This document shows positions 7,756 through 15,668 of a DNA stretch of 22,645 nt, piece by piece. Position 1 is the stretch's first letter, and every line of letters starts with the position of its first letter. Source of the DNA: an uncultured Eubacteriales bacterium (GTDB taxonomy: Bacteria; Bacillota; Clostridia; Lachnospirales; Lachnospiraceae). Position numbers and translations under genes: made by a program. The stretch covers positions 1 to 22,645 of the forward strand of contig URMF01000051.1 in the NCBI GenBank assembly GCA_900548855.1. The letters run 5' to 3'. The notes beneath the pieces are model-generated. The model ran no database searches and was not told the origin of the DNA. It was given only the letters and a program-made list of their open reading frames with translations.

Positions 7756-9000
7756 TCAAGGTCTGATTTGTCCATTTCCATAAATCACATACTTTGTTGT
7801 AGTCAGTGCTTCCAGTCCCATCGGTCCCCGTGCATGCAGCTTCTGGGTACTGATTCCTATTTCTGCACCAAATCCAAATTCAAAGCCATCGGTAAACCTG
7901 GTAGATGCATTGACATATACCGCTGCAGAATCAATCTCATTCAAGAACTGCTGGGCGTTGTCATAATCCTTTGTTACAATGGTTTCAGAGTGACCGGTAG
8001 AATTTTTATTAATATGTTCAATGGCCTCATCAATGGAATTTACAACCTTAACAGAAATAATTTTATCCAGATACTCTGTGGCATAATCCTCCTCGCTGGC
8101 AGGAATTACGCCGACATCAAATCTCTGTATAGCAGAATCCCCTCTCACCTCACAGCCGTTTTCTTTTAGCATTGTAATGAGCCCAGGCATTACTGCATTT
8201 ACTATATCTGCATGAACCACCAAAGATTCACAGGCATTACATACACCCAGGCGCTGTAATTTCGCATTTTTTACAATGGCTACCGCCATATCCACGTCCG
8301 CGGTCGCATCAATATATATATGACAGTTTCCGGTTCCGGTTTCAATCACAGGAACTGTGGCATTTTGTACCACGGAACGGATTAACCCAGCTCCTCCCCT
8401 TGGAATCAGCACATCAATGTATTCGTTTAGCTTCATCATGCGTGTTGCCGTTTCCCTGCTGACATCCTCCAACAGAAATACCGCATCCGGTGTAACATGA
8501 TTCTCCTCTAAGGACTGTTTGATAATATTTACAAAAGCAATATTGGAATAAATGGCATCGGAGCCGCCCCGCAATATCACAGCATTACTTGTCTTAAAGC
8601 AAAGAGAAAACGCATCCACCGTGACATTTGGACGGGATTCGTATATCATACCAATTACCCCCAGTGGAACGCGCTTTTTCCCAATCATAAGACCGTTTGG
8701 ACGCTCTTTCATAGATAGCACTTCTCCTATCGGGTCCTCTAGCGCTGCCACTTGTCTGACACCCTCTGCAATTCCGTCTATCCGTTCTCTCGTAAGCTTT
8801 AACCGGTCCAATAGAGACTCCGGCATATTATTTTTTCTGCCGTTTTCAATATCCTTCTCATTTGCCTCCAGAATCGTATTCATGTTCTCAACTAAATTTC
8901 TCGCAACCGTCACTAGACATGCATTTTTTACCGGCTGTGACAATTTAAGCAGGCTTCGTGAAGCCTCTTTTGCAAGCTTTCCCATCTGTTCTAATTCCAT
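7756..9000 (-). CDS. proA: Gamma-glutamyl phosphate reductase (ProA)
   Basis: Second enzyme of proline synthesis from glutamate. It reduces gamma-glutamyl phosphate to glutamate-5-semialdehyde with NADPH. At 414 aa it has the normal family length and is complete, starting at ATG 9000 with GGGAGG just upstream. Key features are YESRPNVTVDAFSLC (120-134), RGGAGLI (201-207), ETGTGNCHIYID (220-231) with the catalytic cysteine C254 in LGVCNACE, and the C-terminal signature FGFGAEIGISTQKLHARGPM. The glutamate 5-kinase gene proB, often its direct neighbour, is not next to it; the upstream neighbour, 32 bases away, is the folate cyclo-ligase. The moxR pair follows after 34 bases. Identification is firm. 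Confidence 0.97.
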   Translation of the reverse strand: MELEQMGKLAKEASRSLLKLSQPVKNACLVTVARNLVENMNTILEANEKDIENGRKNNMPESLLDRLKLTRERIDGIAEGVRQVAALEDPIGEVLSMKERPNGLMIGKKRVPLGVIGMIYESRPNVTVDAFSLCFKTSNAVILRGGSDAIYSNIAFVNIIKQSLEENHVTPDAVFLLEDVSRETATRMMKLNEYIDVLIPRGGAGLIRSVVQNATVPVIETGTGNCHIYIDATADVDMAVAIVKNAKLQRLGVCNACESLVVHADIVNAVMPGLITMLKENGCEVRGDSAIQRFDVGVIPASEEDYATEYLDKIISVKVVNSIDEAIEHINKNSTGHSETIVTKDYDNAQQFLNEIDSAAVYVNASTRFTDGFEFGFGAEIGISTQKLHARGPMGLEALTTTKYVIYGNGQIRP

Positions 9001-9032
9001 ATAAGTCCTCCCTTTCCTTATTACAGTTTTCT

Positions 9033-9605
9033 CTATTGAAAAATATCCGTTTCGGTAAAAATAAAATCCGGCATAATATCGTGCTTCTCATGGGGCAGTT
9101 CATCCTCAATCACCTGAAAACGGTAACACAATGCCACTGTCGCATGCTCCGGATGGACTTCCAGATATCGGTCATAATATCCTCCGCCATATCCCAGACG
9201 ATGCCGTTCCCGGTCAAATACCAGCCCTGGCATCAAAATCAGCGCCTTTTCCTGTAATGTTAATGCTGTTTCATCTAAAACCGGCTCTTTAATCTGATAG
9301 GCACCGGTTTTCCAGCTTGTCCTATCCGTAACCCGGTAAAATTCCATCCTTCTGTTTTCTCTGTCCGTAACCGGCACATATACCTGTTTTCCTTCTGCCA
9401 AAGCCTTTGTCATAACCAGTTCACAGGACACCTCATTCCTGAATGCCTGATATACACAGATATTCTTACATTCCTTATACAGCCTGTTCTCTGTAAGCTT
9501 TGTACAAATCTGCTCCGACAAAACAGCAATTTCCTGTTCTGTCAGAAGATTCCTTTTATCCTGTATGAGCTTCCGTAACTGCTGTTTTTCCATTTTATTT
9601 TTCAT
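9033..9605 (-). CDS. 5-formyltetrahydrofolate cyclo-ligase
   Basis: Converts 5-formyltetrahydrofolate to 5,10-methenyltetrahydrofolate with ATP, returning a storage form of folate to the one-carbon pool; cytoplasmic. The 190-aa length is typical. The N-terminal basic helix (LRKLIQDKRNLL) is usual for the family. The C-terminal signature is complete at about 125-148: MPGLVFDRERHRLGYGGGYY followed by DRYL. The start at 9605 overlaps the end of the UPF0291 gene by 11 bases, which implies translational coupling; a second Met at 9593 is possible but has no better ribosome binding site. proA follows after 32 bases. The YgfA/YqgN-type assignment is secure. Confidence 0.95.
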   Translation of the reverse strand: MKNKMEKQQLRKLIQDKRNLLTEQEIAVLSEQICTKLTENRLYKECKNICVYQAFRNEVSCELVMTKALAEGKQVYVPVTDRENRRMEFYRVTDRTSWKTGAYQIKEPVLDETALTLQEKALILMPGLVFDRERHRLGYGGGYYDRYLEVHPEHATVALCYRFQVIEDELPHEKHDIMPDFIFTETDIFQ

Positions 9606-9813
9606 TCCGTTCTCTTACCATTTTCAACGGTGTAATCGTACCGTCCGGATTCTGGACGCTGACATTGTCAAGGGTTGCACGCATATTACTGCGAATGGCG
9701 GCAATATCCTCCTGCCGTAGCTGCTGCTGCTCCTGTTTTTCCTCCTGCGTCAGCCCCTCTGCCTTAGATTTATGGTATAGTTCATTAATTCTTGCAATCT
9801 TTAAAGCATCCAT
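9595..9813 (-). CDS. UPF0291 / DUF896 protein (YnzC-like), 72 aa
   Basis: A small conserved Firmicute protein of the YnzC family. The match is clear: MDALKIARINELYHKSKAEG, then LTQEEKQEQQQLRQEDI, then IRSNMRATLDNVSV. The N-terminal part forms the known two-helix hairpin and the rest is flexible. The molecular function is unknown; B. subtilis ynzC is linked to the SOS-inducible yneA region, but nothing in this context points to DNA damage. Its ATG directly abuts the stop codon of the COG2509 flavoprotein gene (TAAATG), and its own end overlaps the cyclo-ligase start by 11 bases, so it is locked into this operon. Confidence 0.93.
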   Translation of the reverse strand: MDALKIARINELYHKSKAEGLTQEEKQEQQQLRQEDIAAIRSNMRATLDNVSVQNPDGTITPLKMVRERNEK

Positions 9814-11436
9814 TTACCTGTTCCTTTCATTTTCTATATTTTTCTTCGGCTTATAGCGTCTTATAACCGCTTCTGCCACCTTCATTCCATCCATAGCAGC
9901 AGACATAATTCCACCTGCATAGCCTGCACCCTCACCGCAGGGGTAAATACCATCAATATTGGACACAAACGCATCATTCCGCTCTATCCTTACCGGAGAG
10001 GATGTTCTGCTCTCCACACCGGAAAGAAGCGTATCTTTATTGGCAAACCCTGGTATTTTTTGTTCAAAAGCCTGAATGCCCTCTATTATAGCATTCTTCA
10101 TAAACTCAGGCAAACATACTGCAACATTTCCAAGGCAGAAACCACCTTTTATCTGTGGTGTAACCTCTCCTAATGCTGTAGTCGCTTTCTGATTACAGAA
10201 ATCCTCAAACCTTTGCACAACAATTTTCCCATTACCCTCTTTGTAAATATTATGCTCCAGCCCACGCTGGAACTCAATTCCGGCTAAAGGATGACTGTCA
10301 CCAAAATCAGACTGCTTCACAGAAACAACAATGGCAGAATTGGAATTTTTACCGTCTCTCCCACTATAACTCATTCCATTTACTGCAATCCGTTCTTCTT
10401 CTGAAGATGCATTCACTACATAACCGCCAGGACACATACAGAAAGAATAGACTCCTCTGCCGTCCTTTGTCTGATGGGTAAGCTTATAAGATGCCGCTGG
10501 GAGCAGGGCAGACGCTTCACCTGTTCCATACATGGCACTTTGTATCCACGAAGCCGGGTGCTCCACCCGGACTCCTACGGCAAAATCCTTGGCATGCATG
10601 ACAAGCTTATTGTGATACAACATCGAAAAGGTATCCCTTGCACTATGTCCGATTGCAAAAATGACCTGCTCACTTTGCACCCATGTCTCAAAATCCTTAT
10701 GAAGAAGCTTTACTCCAGTTATCCGGTTATGCTCAACACGGATATCCACCGCCTTGGTACCAAATAAAAAGATACCTCCATAAGACTCAATTTCTTTACG
10801 AATTCCTTTTACCACATCTGCCAGTTTATCCGTGCCGACATGGGGCTTATAATCATATAATATATCCTCCGGTGCTCCATGCCGGACAAAGGTTTCCAAC
10901 ACATACCGGATTCTGCCATATTTATCCTTTACCTGAGTATTCAGCTTTCCGTCGCTGAAGGTTCCTGCTCCACCCTCACCAAACTGTACATTACACTCTG
11001 TATTTAAGGGTTTTCCATCAAAAAAAGCATTTACCTCCCGAACTCTTTCGTCAACGGACATTCCCCGCTCTGCAATAACCGGCACATACCCTCTTTGGGC
11101 AAGAATCAGGGCACAGAATAATCCTGCCGGACCAGCACCGATAATCAAGGGATGATGCGTAATCTCTTCCGTTCCAGAAGACGGAAACCGGTATTCCTCC
11201 CCTTTAGTTAACATAACATTTTTATTGTTAATCTTTTGCAGAATCTGCTCTTCCTCTGGCAGTTCCACGCCAATATTATAAATATAATAGATATCCGGTT
11301 TTTTTCTTGCATCAATGGAACGCTTCAAAATCCGGTATTCGGGAACCCTCTTTAGATGAAGGATTCTCATTATCTGCTGCTCTAACCGTCTACTGTCCTT
11401 ACAAACCGGTACTTTAATGCCTGTTATTTCTATCAT
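9814..11436 (-). CDS. FAD-dependent oxidoreductase of the COG2509 family, 540 aa
   Basis: An uncharacterised but widely conserved flavoprotein. The first 90 residues form a small N-terminal domain. The Rossmann dinucleotide motif follows at about 97-106 (LIIGAGPAGL), then the family hallmark region NVQFGEGGAGTFSDGKLNTQ. A second FAD contact is VIFAIGHSARDTFSML, and the C-terminal FAD-binding signature is YPCGEGAGYAGGIMSAAMDG. Length is normal. Its start overlaps the stop of the HI0933-type gene (ATGA) with GAGGATG upstream, so the two flavoproteins are translationally coupled. The substrate is not known; annotation as a generic dehydrogenase is as far as sequence allows. Confidence 0.92.
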   Translation of the reverse strand: MIEITGIKVPVCKDSRRLEQQIMRILHLKRVPEYRILKRSIDARKKPDIYYIYNIGVELPEEEQILQKINNKNVMLTKGEEYRFPSSGTEEITHHPLIIGAGPAGLFCALILAQRGYVPVIAERGMSVDERVREVNAFFDGKPLNTECNVQFGEGGAGTFSDGKLNTQVKDKYGRIRYVLETFVRHGAPEDILYDYKPHVGTDKLADVVKGIRKEIESYGGIFLFGTKAVDIRVEHNRITGVKLLHKDFETWVQSEQVIFAIGHSARDTFSMLYHNKLVMHAKDFAVGVRVEHPASWIQSAMYGTGEASALLPAASYKLTHQTKDGRGVYSFCMCPGGYVVNASSEEERIAVNGMSYSGRDGKNSNSAIVVSVKQSDFGDSHPLAGIEFQRGLEHNIYKEGNGKIVVQRFEDFCNQKATTALGEVTPQIKGGFCLGNVAVCLPEFMKNAIIEGIQAFEQKIPGFANKDTLLSGVESRTSSPVRIERNDAFVSNIDGIYPCGEGAGYAGGIMSAAMDGMKVAEAVIRRYKPKKNIENERNR

Positions 11437-12701
11437 GTTGCCACATCCTCGTATTTTTTTACAATGGTTTCCGCTGCTTTTATTCCTGATAAAATGGCAA
11501 AGGTCAGATTATATCCTCCACATTTCCCATTTACATCCAATAATTCTCCGGTAATATAAAAGCCCGGATATTTCACACTCTCAAAGGTATCTATCTGTAT
11601 TTCTCTTAAATCCAGTCCTCCGCCGGTCACCTGTGCCTTATCATAATCCTGACGGCATACCGGAGTAAAGGTTAATTTTTTTAAAACCGAAGTAAGGCGG
11701 CTTATCTGCTTTTCACTAAGTTTTTTTATTTCTTCGTCCCTGTTCAAAACTAACCGTTTTATTATGTATGTTGAAAAAGGCTCCGGCAGTACACCGTTTA
11801 ACAGCTGTAATACGGTTTCCTTCGGAAACCGCTGCCGCTGCTTTACAAAATAATGTTTCAGGTCATTCCAGGTAATTTCCGGCAGCACATCTAAAAAAAG
11901 GGAAGCAGCCTGCCCTGTGGCAGTCCCTTCATTCAAATAGCAGGACAAATTCATTATCACAATCCCAGAAAGGCTGTTCTCATTAAACTGTACCTGACCT
12001 TTTTCCCTAATGCTTGTGCCATCTGCATTTTTTAATGTAACCGATGCATCCAAACGCACCCCTTTTGCAAGCTTTAACAGGGAATCCTCCATGTAAACCG
12101 GACTTAATGCTGGATATACCGGCTGAAGCCTCAGACCAAGCCCGGATAATAACTGATACCCGACATCACCGCCTCCCAGCCTTGGGGCAGCCAGTCCCCC
12201 GGCAGCCAGAATTACATTTTTTGCTCTATATGTAGCTACTATGTCTTCTTTATCTGAAACTGTGACTTCACAAATATGATTTTTCTGCCAGTGAAGCTTC
12301 ATTACTTTTTTCTCAAACAAAAACTGTACTCCCATCTGTTTACATTTTTCACAGAGCAGAGCGGTAACCTGTTTCCCCTGGTTTGATTTTGGATAAAAAT
12401 ATCCATCCGTTTCATATAAAAGAATACCCATCTGTTCAAAAAAGGAAACCATTTCCTGATGAGAATGACGATTTACCCAGTCTGAAAGTATATTCCTGCT
12501 TTTCGAGTGGTAACAGGCAACATGGAACTGCCGGTTCGTGAGATTGCATTTTCCATTTCCCGTAGCACTCAGCTTACGCCCGGGAATTTTTTCTTTTTCC
12601 AATACTAAAATATTCAATTTTTCGGAAGAATCTGCTGCCTTATAGGCGGCAGCAAGTCCGGAGGCGCCAGCGCCAATTATAATAATATCGAATACCACCA
12701 C
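11433..12701 (-). CDS. NAD(P)/FAD-dependent oxidoreductase, HI0933/YhiN family, 422 aa
   Basis: A flavoprotein of the HI0933-like family (COG2081), cytoplasmic, substrate unknown. It shows the N-terminal FAD motif GAGASGLAAAYKAA (10-23), the family signature PGRKLSATGNGKCNLTNRQF (40-59), and the C-terminal block VTGGGLDLREIQ then YITGELLDVNGKCGGYNLTF. Length is as expected. It starts with GTG; two tandem GTG codons (12701 and 12698) follow AAGGAG, and the second gives the better spacing, so the true start could be one codon later. It lies 15 bases after the BofC-like gene and overlaps the COG2509 gene by four bases. Confidence 0.93.
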   Translation of the reverse strand: MVVFDIIIIGAGASGLAAAYKAADSSEKLNILVLEKEKIPGRKLSATGNGKCNLTNRQFHVACYHSKSRNILSDWVNRHSHQEMVSFFEQMGILLYETDGYFYPKSNQGKQVTALLCEKCKQMGVQFLFEKKVMKLHWQKNHICEVTVSDKEDIVATYRAKNVILAAGGLAAPRLGGGDVGYQLLSGLGLRLQPVYPALSPVYMEDSLLKLAKGVRLDASVTLKNADGTSIREKGQVQFNENSLSGIVIMNLSCYLNEGTATGQAASLFLDVLPEITWNDLKHYFVKQRQRFPKETVLQLLNGVLPEPFSTYIIKRLVLNRDEEIKKLSEKQISRLTSVLKKLTFTPVCRQDYDKAQVTGGGLDLREIQIDTFESVKYPGFYITGELLDVNGKCGGYNLTFAILSGIKAAETIVKKYEDVAT

Positions 12702-12716
12702 ATACTCCTTATTCCG

Positions 12717-13310
12717 TTAAGTAGAATAATTTTCGAGAAAATTATATAAATCCTCTTCACTCTCTAAAGGATATCCCACTAAAACCTTTTCCTGCAATTC
12801 TTCCGGCAGGCTGTTAATTGTAATCTGGGTATATTCATATACCGTTTTGTTATCCCCATTTAGGATTACAATGGTCCCATTAAAGGATTTCGCATAATAT
12901 CCCTTATACTCCTGTTTCTTAAATGTCTTCCGGAGAGATATATGATTGTCATTATAAGATACCAGCTCATAGGAAACCAGTCCGTTTTCCCGGTCTTCAT
13001 AGGAAAGATGCTTCATATATTCTTCCAGATATTCATTTACACCAGCTTTATCACATCCCAACAGCACCGGTATACTGTCAAGCTGTTCTGTCAAGGTTCT
13101 CTGTTCGTCCGGATAATAATATTCAACTTCAAAGGTTGTATTCTTGTTGACAGGAAATGTCTCTTCCTTCGGAGTCGATACATTTACATAATCCCCGTTT
13201 TCATTTTTCACATATTGCTTTGGGTAGAAGAATGCATAAAAATATACACCTGCTCCAGTCAACACGCCAATCAACAACGCCAAAACTGCAAATATTATAT
13301 TACGCTTCAT
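12717..13310 (-). CDS. Membrane-anchored protein with BofC-like C-terminal domain, 197 aa
   Basis: One N-terminal membrane segment (residues 4-26, IIFAVLALLIGVLTGAGVYF) is followed by an extracytoplasmic domain of about 165 residues. The C-terminal part (GTIVILNGDNKTVYEYTQIT and INSLPEELQEKVL, ending SEEDLYNFLENY) resembles the C-terminal domain of BofC, the intercompartmental regulator of sigma-K processing in Bacillus; this is pattern recognition by eye. The start is excellent, with AGGAGG five bases before ATG. It heads the long run of flavoprotein, folate and proA genes. It could equally be a general cell-envelope protein; many Lachnospiraceae carry such proteins without a clear sporulation role. 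Confidence 0.72.
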   Translation of the reverse strand: MKRNIIFAVLALLIGVLTGAGVYFYAFFYPKQYVKNENGDYVNVSTPKEETFPVNKNTTFEVEYYYPDEQRTLTEQLDSIPVLLGCDKAGVNEYLEEYMKHLSYEDRENGLVSYELVSYNDNHISLRKTFKKQEYKGYYAKSFNGTIVILNGDNKTVYEYTQITINSLPEELQEKVLVGYPLESEEDLYNFLENYST

Positions 13311-13328
13311 AAACTCCTCCTATGAATA

Positions 13329-13334
13329 ATTATA
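13329..13334 (-). promoter_or_regulatory. Possible -10 element ahead of the BofC-like gene
   Basis: A perfect TATAAT on the minus strand lies 18 bases upstream of the start codon at 13310, between cda and the BofC-like gene. No convincing -35 hexamer is found 16-18 bases upstream, so it is a weak call, and its closeness to the AGGAGG site leaves room for only a very short leader. Confidence 0.3.
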
Positions 13335-13395
13335 GGAAAAGTATGACCAAAGAACCCCAAAACTATACCTTAGCTTTTATACTATCCCCGGTTTC

Positions 13396-13773
13396 TTATA
13401 AAACAAATCCAAAGGGAAGAAGCTCCTTTAAGGTAAAGCTTACAAGCTTATCCTCCTGCTCTAATAGGATTTCCACTTCCGGCATAAACTCCTGCATCAC
13501 CTGCAAACAGATGCCGCAGGGATACGCTGTGGAACCATTCTTAGCCGCAACGGCAATCTTTACGAAATTACGTTCTCCTTCCGAAACAGCTTTAAAAATT
13601 GCAGTCCGCTCTGCACAGTTTGCAGCACCATAAGAAGCATTTTCAATATTACATCCGGTATACACCTTTCCCTCTCTTGTGAGAAGCGCTGCTCCCACAT
13701 TAAAATTCGAATAGGGTGCATAAGAATATTGGTATGCCTGTTTCGCAATCCGCATTAATTCTAAATCCGTCAT
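13396..13773 (-). CDS. cdd: Cytidine deaminase, 125 aa
   Basis: Zinc hydrolase that deaminates cytidine and deoxycytidine to uridine and deoxyuridine in pyrimidine salvage. Zinc and catalytic residues are visible: C53 and E55 in ANCAERTAIF, then C86 and C89 in PCGICLQVMQEF. The substrate-binding N-terminal motif YAPYSNFNVGAALL is intact. The frame is open for 38 further codons upstream (to 13887), but that extension runs through a terminator hairpin. The ATG at 13773 has GGAG six bases upstream and gives the usual size for the small homotetrameric type, so I use it. The usual R after PCGxC is L here. Terminators upstream suggest a separate transcript; I saw no convincing promoter. Confidence 0.94.
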   Translation of the reverse strand: MTDLELMRIAKQAYQYSYAPYSNFNVGAALLTREGKVYTGCNIENASYGAANCAERTAIFKAVSEGERNFVKIAVAAKNGSTAYPCGICLQVMQEFMPEVEILLEQEDKLVSFTLKELLPFGFVL

Positions 13774-13811
13774 ATCCAACTCCATTTTTTCAAATAAAAT
13801 TAATATACTCA

Positions 13812-13834
13812 AAAATGGCTCAATGAACCATTTT
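13812..13834 (-). terminator. Second hairpin between the DUF3048 gene and cdd
   Basis: On the minus strand AAAATGG and CCATTTT close a stem that continues through TTCA/TGAG (one wobble pair), about ten base pairs in all, followed by a short run of five T. It lies after the stronger terminator at 13854-13882 and 38 bases before the cdd start. It may be a back-up terminator, or a leader structure of cdd if transcription starts upstream. Confidence 0.5.
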
Positions 13835-13853
13835 CTCATATGTCTGGCAACAT

Positions 13854-13882
13854 AAAAAGGACTATATACTATATAGCCCTTT
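13854..13882 (-). terminator. Intrinsic terminator of the DUF3048 lipoprotein gene
   Basis: Nine bases after the stop codon at 13891, the minus strand reads AAAGGGCTATATA, then TATATAGTCCTTTTT. The arms pair along about twelve bases (one G-T wobble) and end in five T. Placement and shape are those of a rho-independent terminator, closing the yqfC-to-DUF3048 direction of transcription. Confidence 0.8.
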
Positions 13883-13890
13883 CCCACTCT

Positions 13891-14949
13891 TTATTCAAAT
13901 GCAACTCCTGCATTTTCACCATCACCAATGATAGAAATCCATGTCTTTCCAGGGTTCAGCAAGAGCTCCTGTCCGTCCTCTGTATAATATTTCGTCTTAG
14001 CACCCTTTGCATCCTTTTTCCAAGTTATCGGAATGGACTTACCATTGGTACAGTAATAACCGTTACCCTCACCAACCTGCGTTAACTCCTGCAAATCATT
14101 TTCTGTGTTAATACATTCATAATGGGAAGTCATTATAATAATATTTTTGAAATCCAAAATATTATCATCCTCCCCAGCCTGGTCATCCACCTGCGGTGCA
14201 TCATATTCATAACGGTCATATAGCTTCTTTTCCTCATTGTAAACAAAGTACGGCTTTGAATAATTGCTGAAATTTACATGAATTGTCTTGGCATCGGAGC
14301 CGTTCTCCAAATCCTTTTCCTCTTCATTGAAGGACAATACTTTTTCATGAGTTCCCTCATAATCAGCAGAATATCCTAAATCCTCCATGCCCTTTACAAT
14401 CCGTTCTCCGGTGGTATAGGCATTATGGGGCGCTACTCTGGCACTGTCCCTGTAAAAACCTGCATCATAAGTCAGACCATTCACATTGTCAATCACATGC
14501 TTGTCCAATAATTCCTTTGCTGGCTTGGACTGACCATAATGCACATAAAGTGCATCATATTCATTTGCAATCTCAATAAAATAATGTCTTGCACTTCGCA
14601 CAGAACCCAGCTTTTCTATATCCTTATAATCAGAAAAAATCGGCATGATTCTTGTTATACCACCCTCAACCATACATTCATATATAATATCTGCCTTTTT
14701 GGTACTGGATGACGGCAAAGCTTCCTTTAGGTTATTAATCATACAGGCAACTGGCCGTTTACTTACATAGTCCGCTGACCACTCACCAGTTAACTCATTA
14801 TAATTCATTCCGGCATGGGAATCCTCTGTAGCGGCCTCTTCTGTAGTAACAGCCTCCGTAGTTGCCGGTTCCTCATCTTTTTTTCCACACCCTAATAGCC
14901 CAAAAGCTGTAATGCCTAACATTGTCAATAAAAGTAATCGCTTTTTCAT
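13891..14949 (-). CDS. DUF3048 domain lipoprotein (YerB-like), 352 aa
   Basis: Predicted membrane-anchored lipoprotein on the outer face of the cytoplasmic membrane. The signal peptide MKKRLLLLTMLGITAFGLLG ends in a lipobox with lipidated C21 (LLGC). A short Thr/Glu-rich linker follows (EEPATTEAVTTEEAATED). The DUF3048 domain starts with RPVACMINNLKEALPSS, includes EGGITRIMPIFSD and GSVRSARHYFIE, and ends in a second part with GKSIPITWKKDA and LLLNPGKTWISII. The family, which includes B. subtilis YerB, has no proven biochemical function. RBS AAGGAGG sits before the ATG. Upstream ybeY is 83 bases away; downstream a strong terminator follows directly. Confidence 0.94.
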   Translation of the reverse strand: MKKRLLLLTMLGITAFGLLGCGKKDEEPATTEAVTTEEAATEDSHAGMNYNELTGEWSADYVSKRPVACMINNLKEALPSSSTKKADIIYECMVEGGITRIMPIFSDYKDIEKLGSVRSARHYFIEIANEYDALYVHYGQSKPAKELLDKHVIDNVNGLTYDAGFYRDSARVAPHNAYTTGERIVKGMEDLGYSADYEGTHEKVLSFNEEEKDLENGSDAKTIHVNFSNYSKPYFVYNEEKKLYDRYEYDAPQVDDQAGEDDNILDFKNIIIMTSHYECINTENDLQELTQVGEGNGYYCTNGKSIPITWKKDAKGAKTKYYTEDGQELLLNPGKTWISIIGDGENAGVAFE

Positions 14950-15032
14950 TCTTATCCTCCTTGTTTATATCACGAACAATGTCCGTTAATCTCTTAAAAT
15001 GGAAAACATTTATACCAGTGAATGTTTCTCTC

Positions 15033-15542
15033 TTACTGTACATTATCCCTAGTATATCCTATGCTTTGTAAAATATCCTCCTGCAGCCGTTCCATACAGC
15101 TGCGTTCCTCCTCCTCCATGTGATCATATCCGGATAAATGCAGCATACTGTGGGCAATCAAAAATGCATATTCTCTTTTTTCACTATGATTATATGCTGC
15201 CGCCTGTTCCGCAACCTTGTCCAGGGAAATCATAATATCTCCCAGTATCAGTTCTCCGGAAGCCGCATTAAAATAAGACGCTGTATTTTGCTCTACAATT
15301 GAAAAATCGCCTTCTTTTTCAAATTCAATTGAAGGGAAGGAGAGTACATCTGTGGGCGTATCCATATTGCGCATCCGTAGATTTGTTTCCTGAATTCCCG
15401 GATTATCTGTGAGCAGAATATTAACCTCACATTCATAAGGACATTTCAAATAATCCAGCACTGCGGATACCACTTCTTCTGCAATTTTTTCATAGTCGAG
15501 CTCTAATGGAAGCGTGCATTCCTTTTCTAATAAAATGGTCAT
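15033..15542 (-). CDS. ybeY: YbeY, endoribonuclease for 16S rRNA maturation
   Basis: Zinc-dependent endoribonuclease needed for 16S rRNA 3' end maturation and ribosome quality control. The metal-binding motif is complete: H131, H135 and H141 in AHSMLHLSGYDHM. The upstream motif MDTPTDVLSFP (60-70) and LGDIMIS are also typical. Length (169 aa) is normal. The start at 15542 lacks a strong ribosome binding site (only GGG four bases upstream), so expression may be modest, but no better start keeps the N-terminus. It follows phoH, as in most Firmicutes, yet the 126-base spacer carries its own promoter. Confidence 0.96.
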   Translation of the reverse strand: MTILLEKECTLPLELDYEKIAEEVVSAVLDYLKCPYECEVNILLTDNPGIQETNLRMRNMDTPTDVLSFPSIEFEKEGDFSIVEQNTASYFNAASGELILGDIMISLDKVAEQAAAYNHSEKREYAFLIAHSMLHLSGYDHMEEEERSCMERLQEDILQSIGYTRDNVQ

Positions 15543-15584
15543 AATCCCGTGTATGTTTTACCTTTCTATCACAATATGTGTTAA

Positions 15585-15611
15585 ATCGGATTTTGCTATC
15601 TCACTTCCGAT
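15585..15611 (-). promoter_or_regulatory. Hairpin at the 5' end of the ybeY leader
   Basis: Inverted repeat ATCGGA/TCCGAT with a 15-base loop, placed within the first bases of the transcript predicted from the ybeY promoter. Six pairs with a large loop are modest. A role in mRNA stability is possible; it shows no T run and is not a terminator. Confidence 0.3.
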
Positions 15612-15623
15612 ATATACCCGCTT

Positions 15624-15652
15624 ATTATATACGATATATGCTTAGAAATCAA
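15624..15652 (-). promoter_or_regulatory. Predicted sigma-A promoter of ybeY
   Basis: Minus strand TTGATT (15652-15647), a 17-base spacer, and a perfect TATAAT (15629-15624). It lies 17 bases after the phoH stop and gives a leader of about 75 bases. ybeY and perhaps the DUF3048 gene can therefore be expressed apart from the yqfC-yqfD-phoH unit; no terminator separates them, so read-through is also possible. Confidence 0.7.
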
Positions 15653-15668
15653 GTTATACCCACAAGAT

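Noticed and set aside
7722..7781. Upstream ATG of moxR overlapping the end of proA
   Set aside because: The ribosome binding site AAAGGAG lies inside the extension and serves the ATG at 7721.
8552..9004. Plus-strand open frame of 150 codons
   Set aside because: Antisense to the 5' part of proA, which is firmly identified.
13774..13887. N-terminal extension of cytidine deaminase to 163 aa
   Set aside because: The extension crosses two hairpins following the previous gene and has no homology to the family; the internal ATG has a proper ribosome binding site.
14950..15032. AAACATT/AATGTTT inverted repeat after ybeY as a terminator
   Set aside because: AT-only seven-pair stem with a ten-base loop and interrupted T run; too weak to call.
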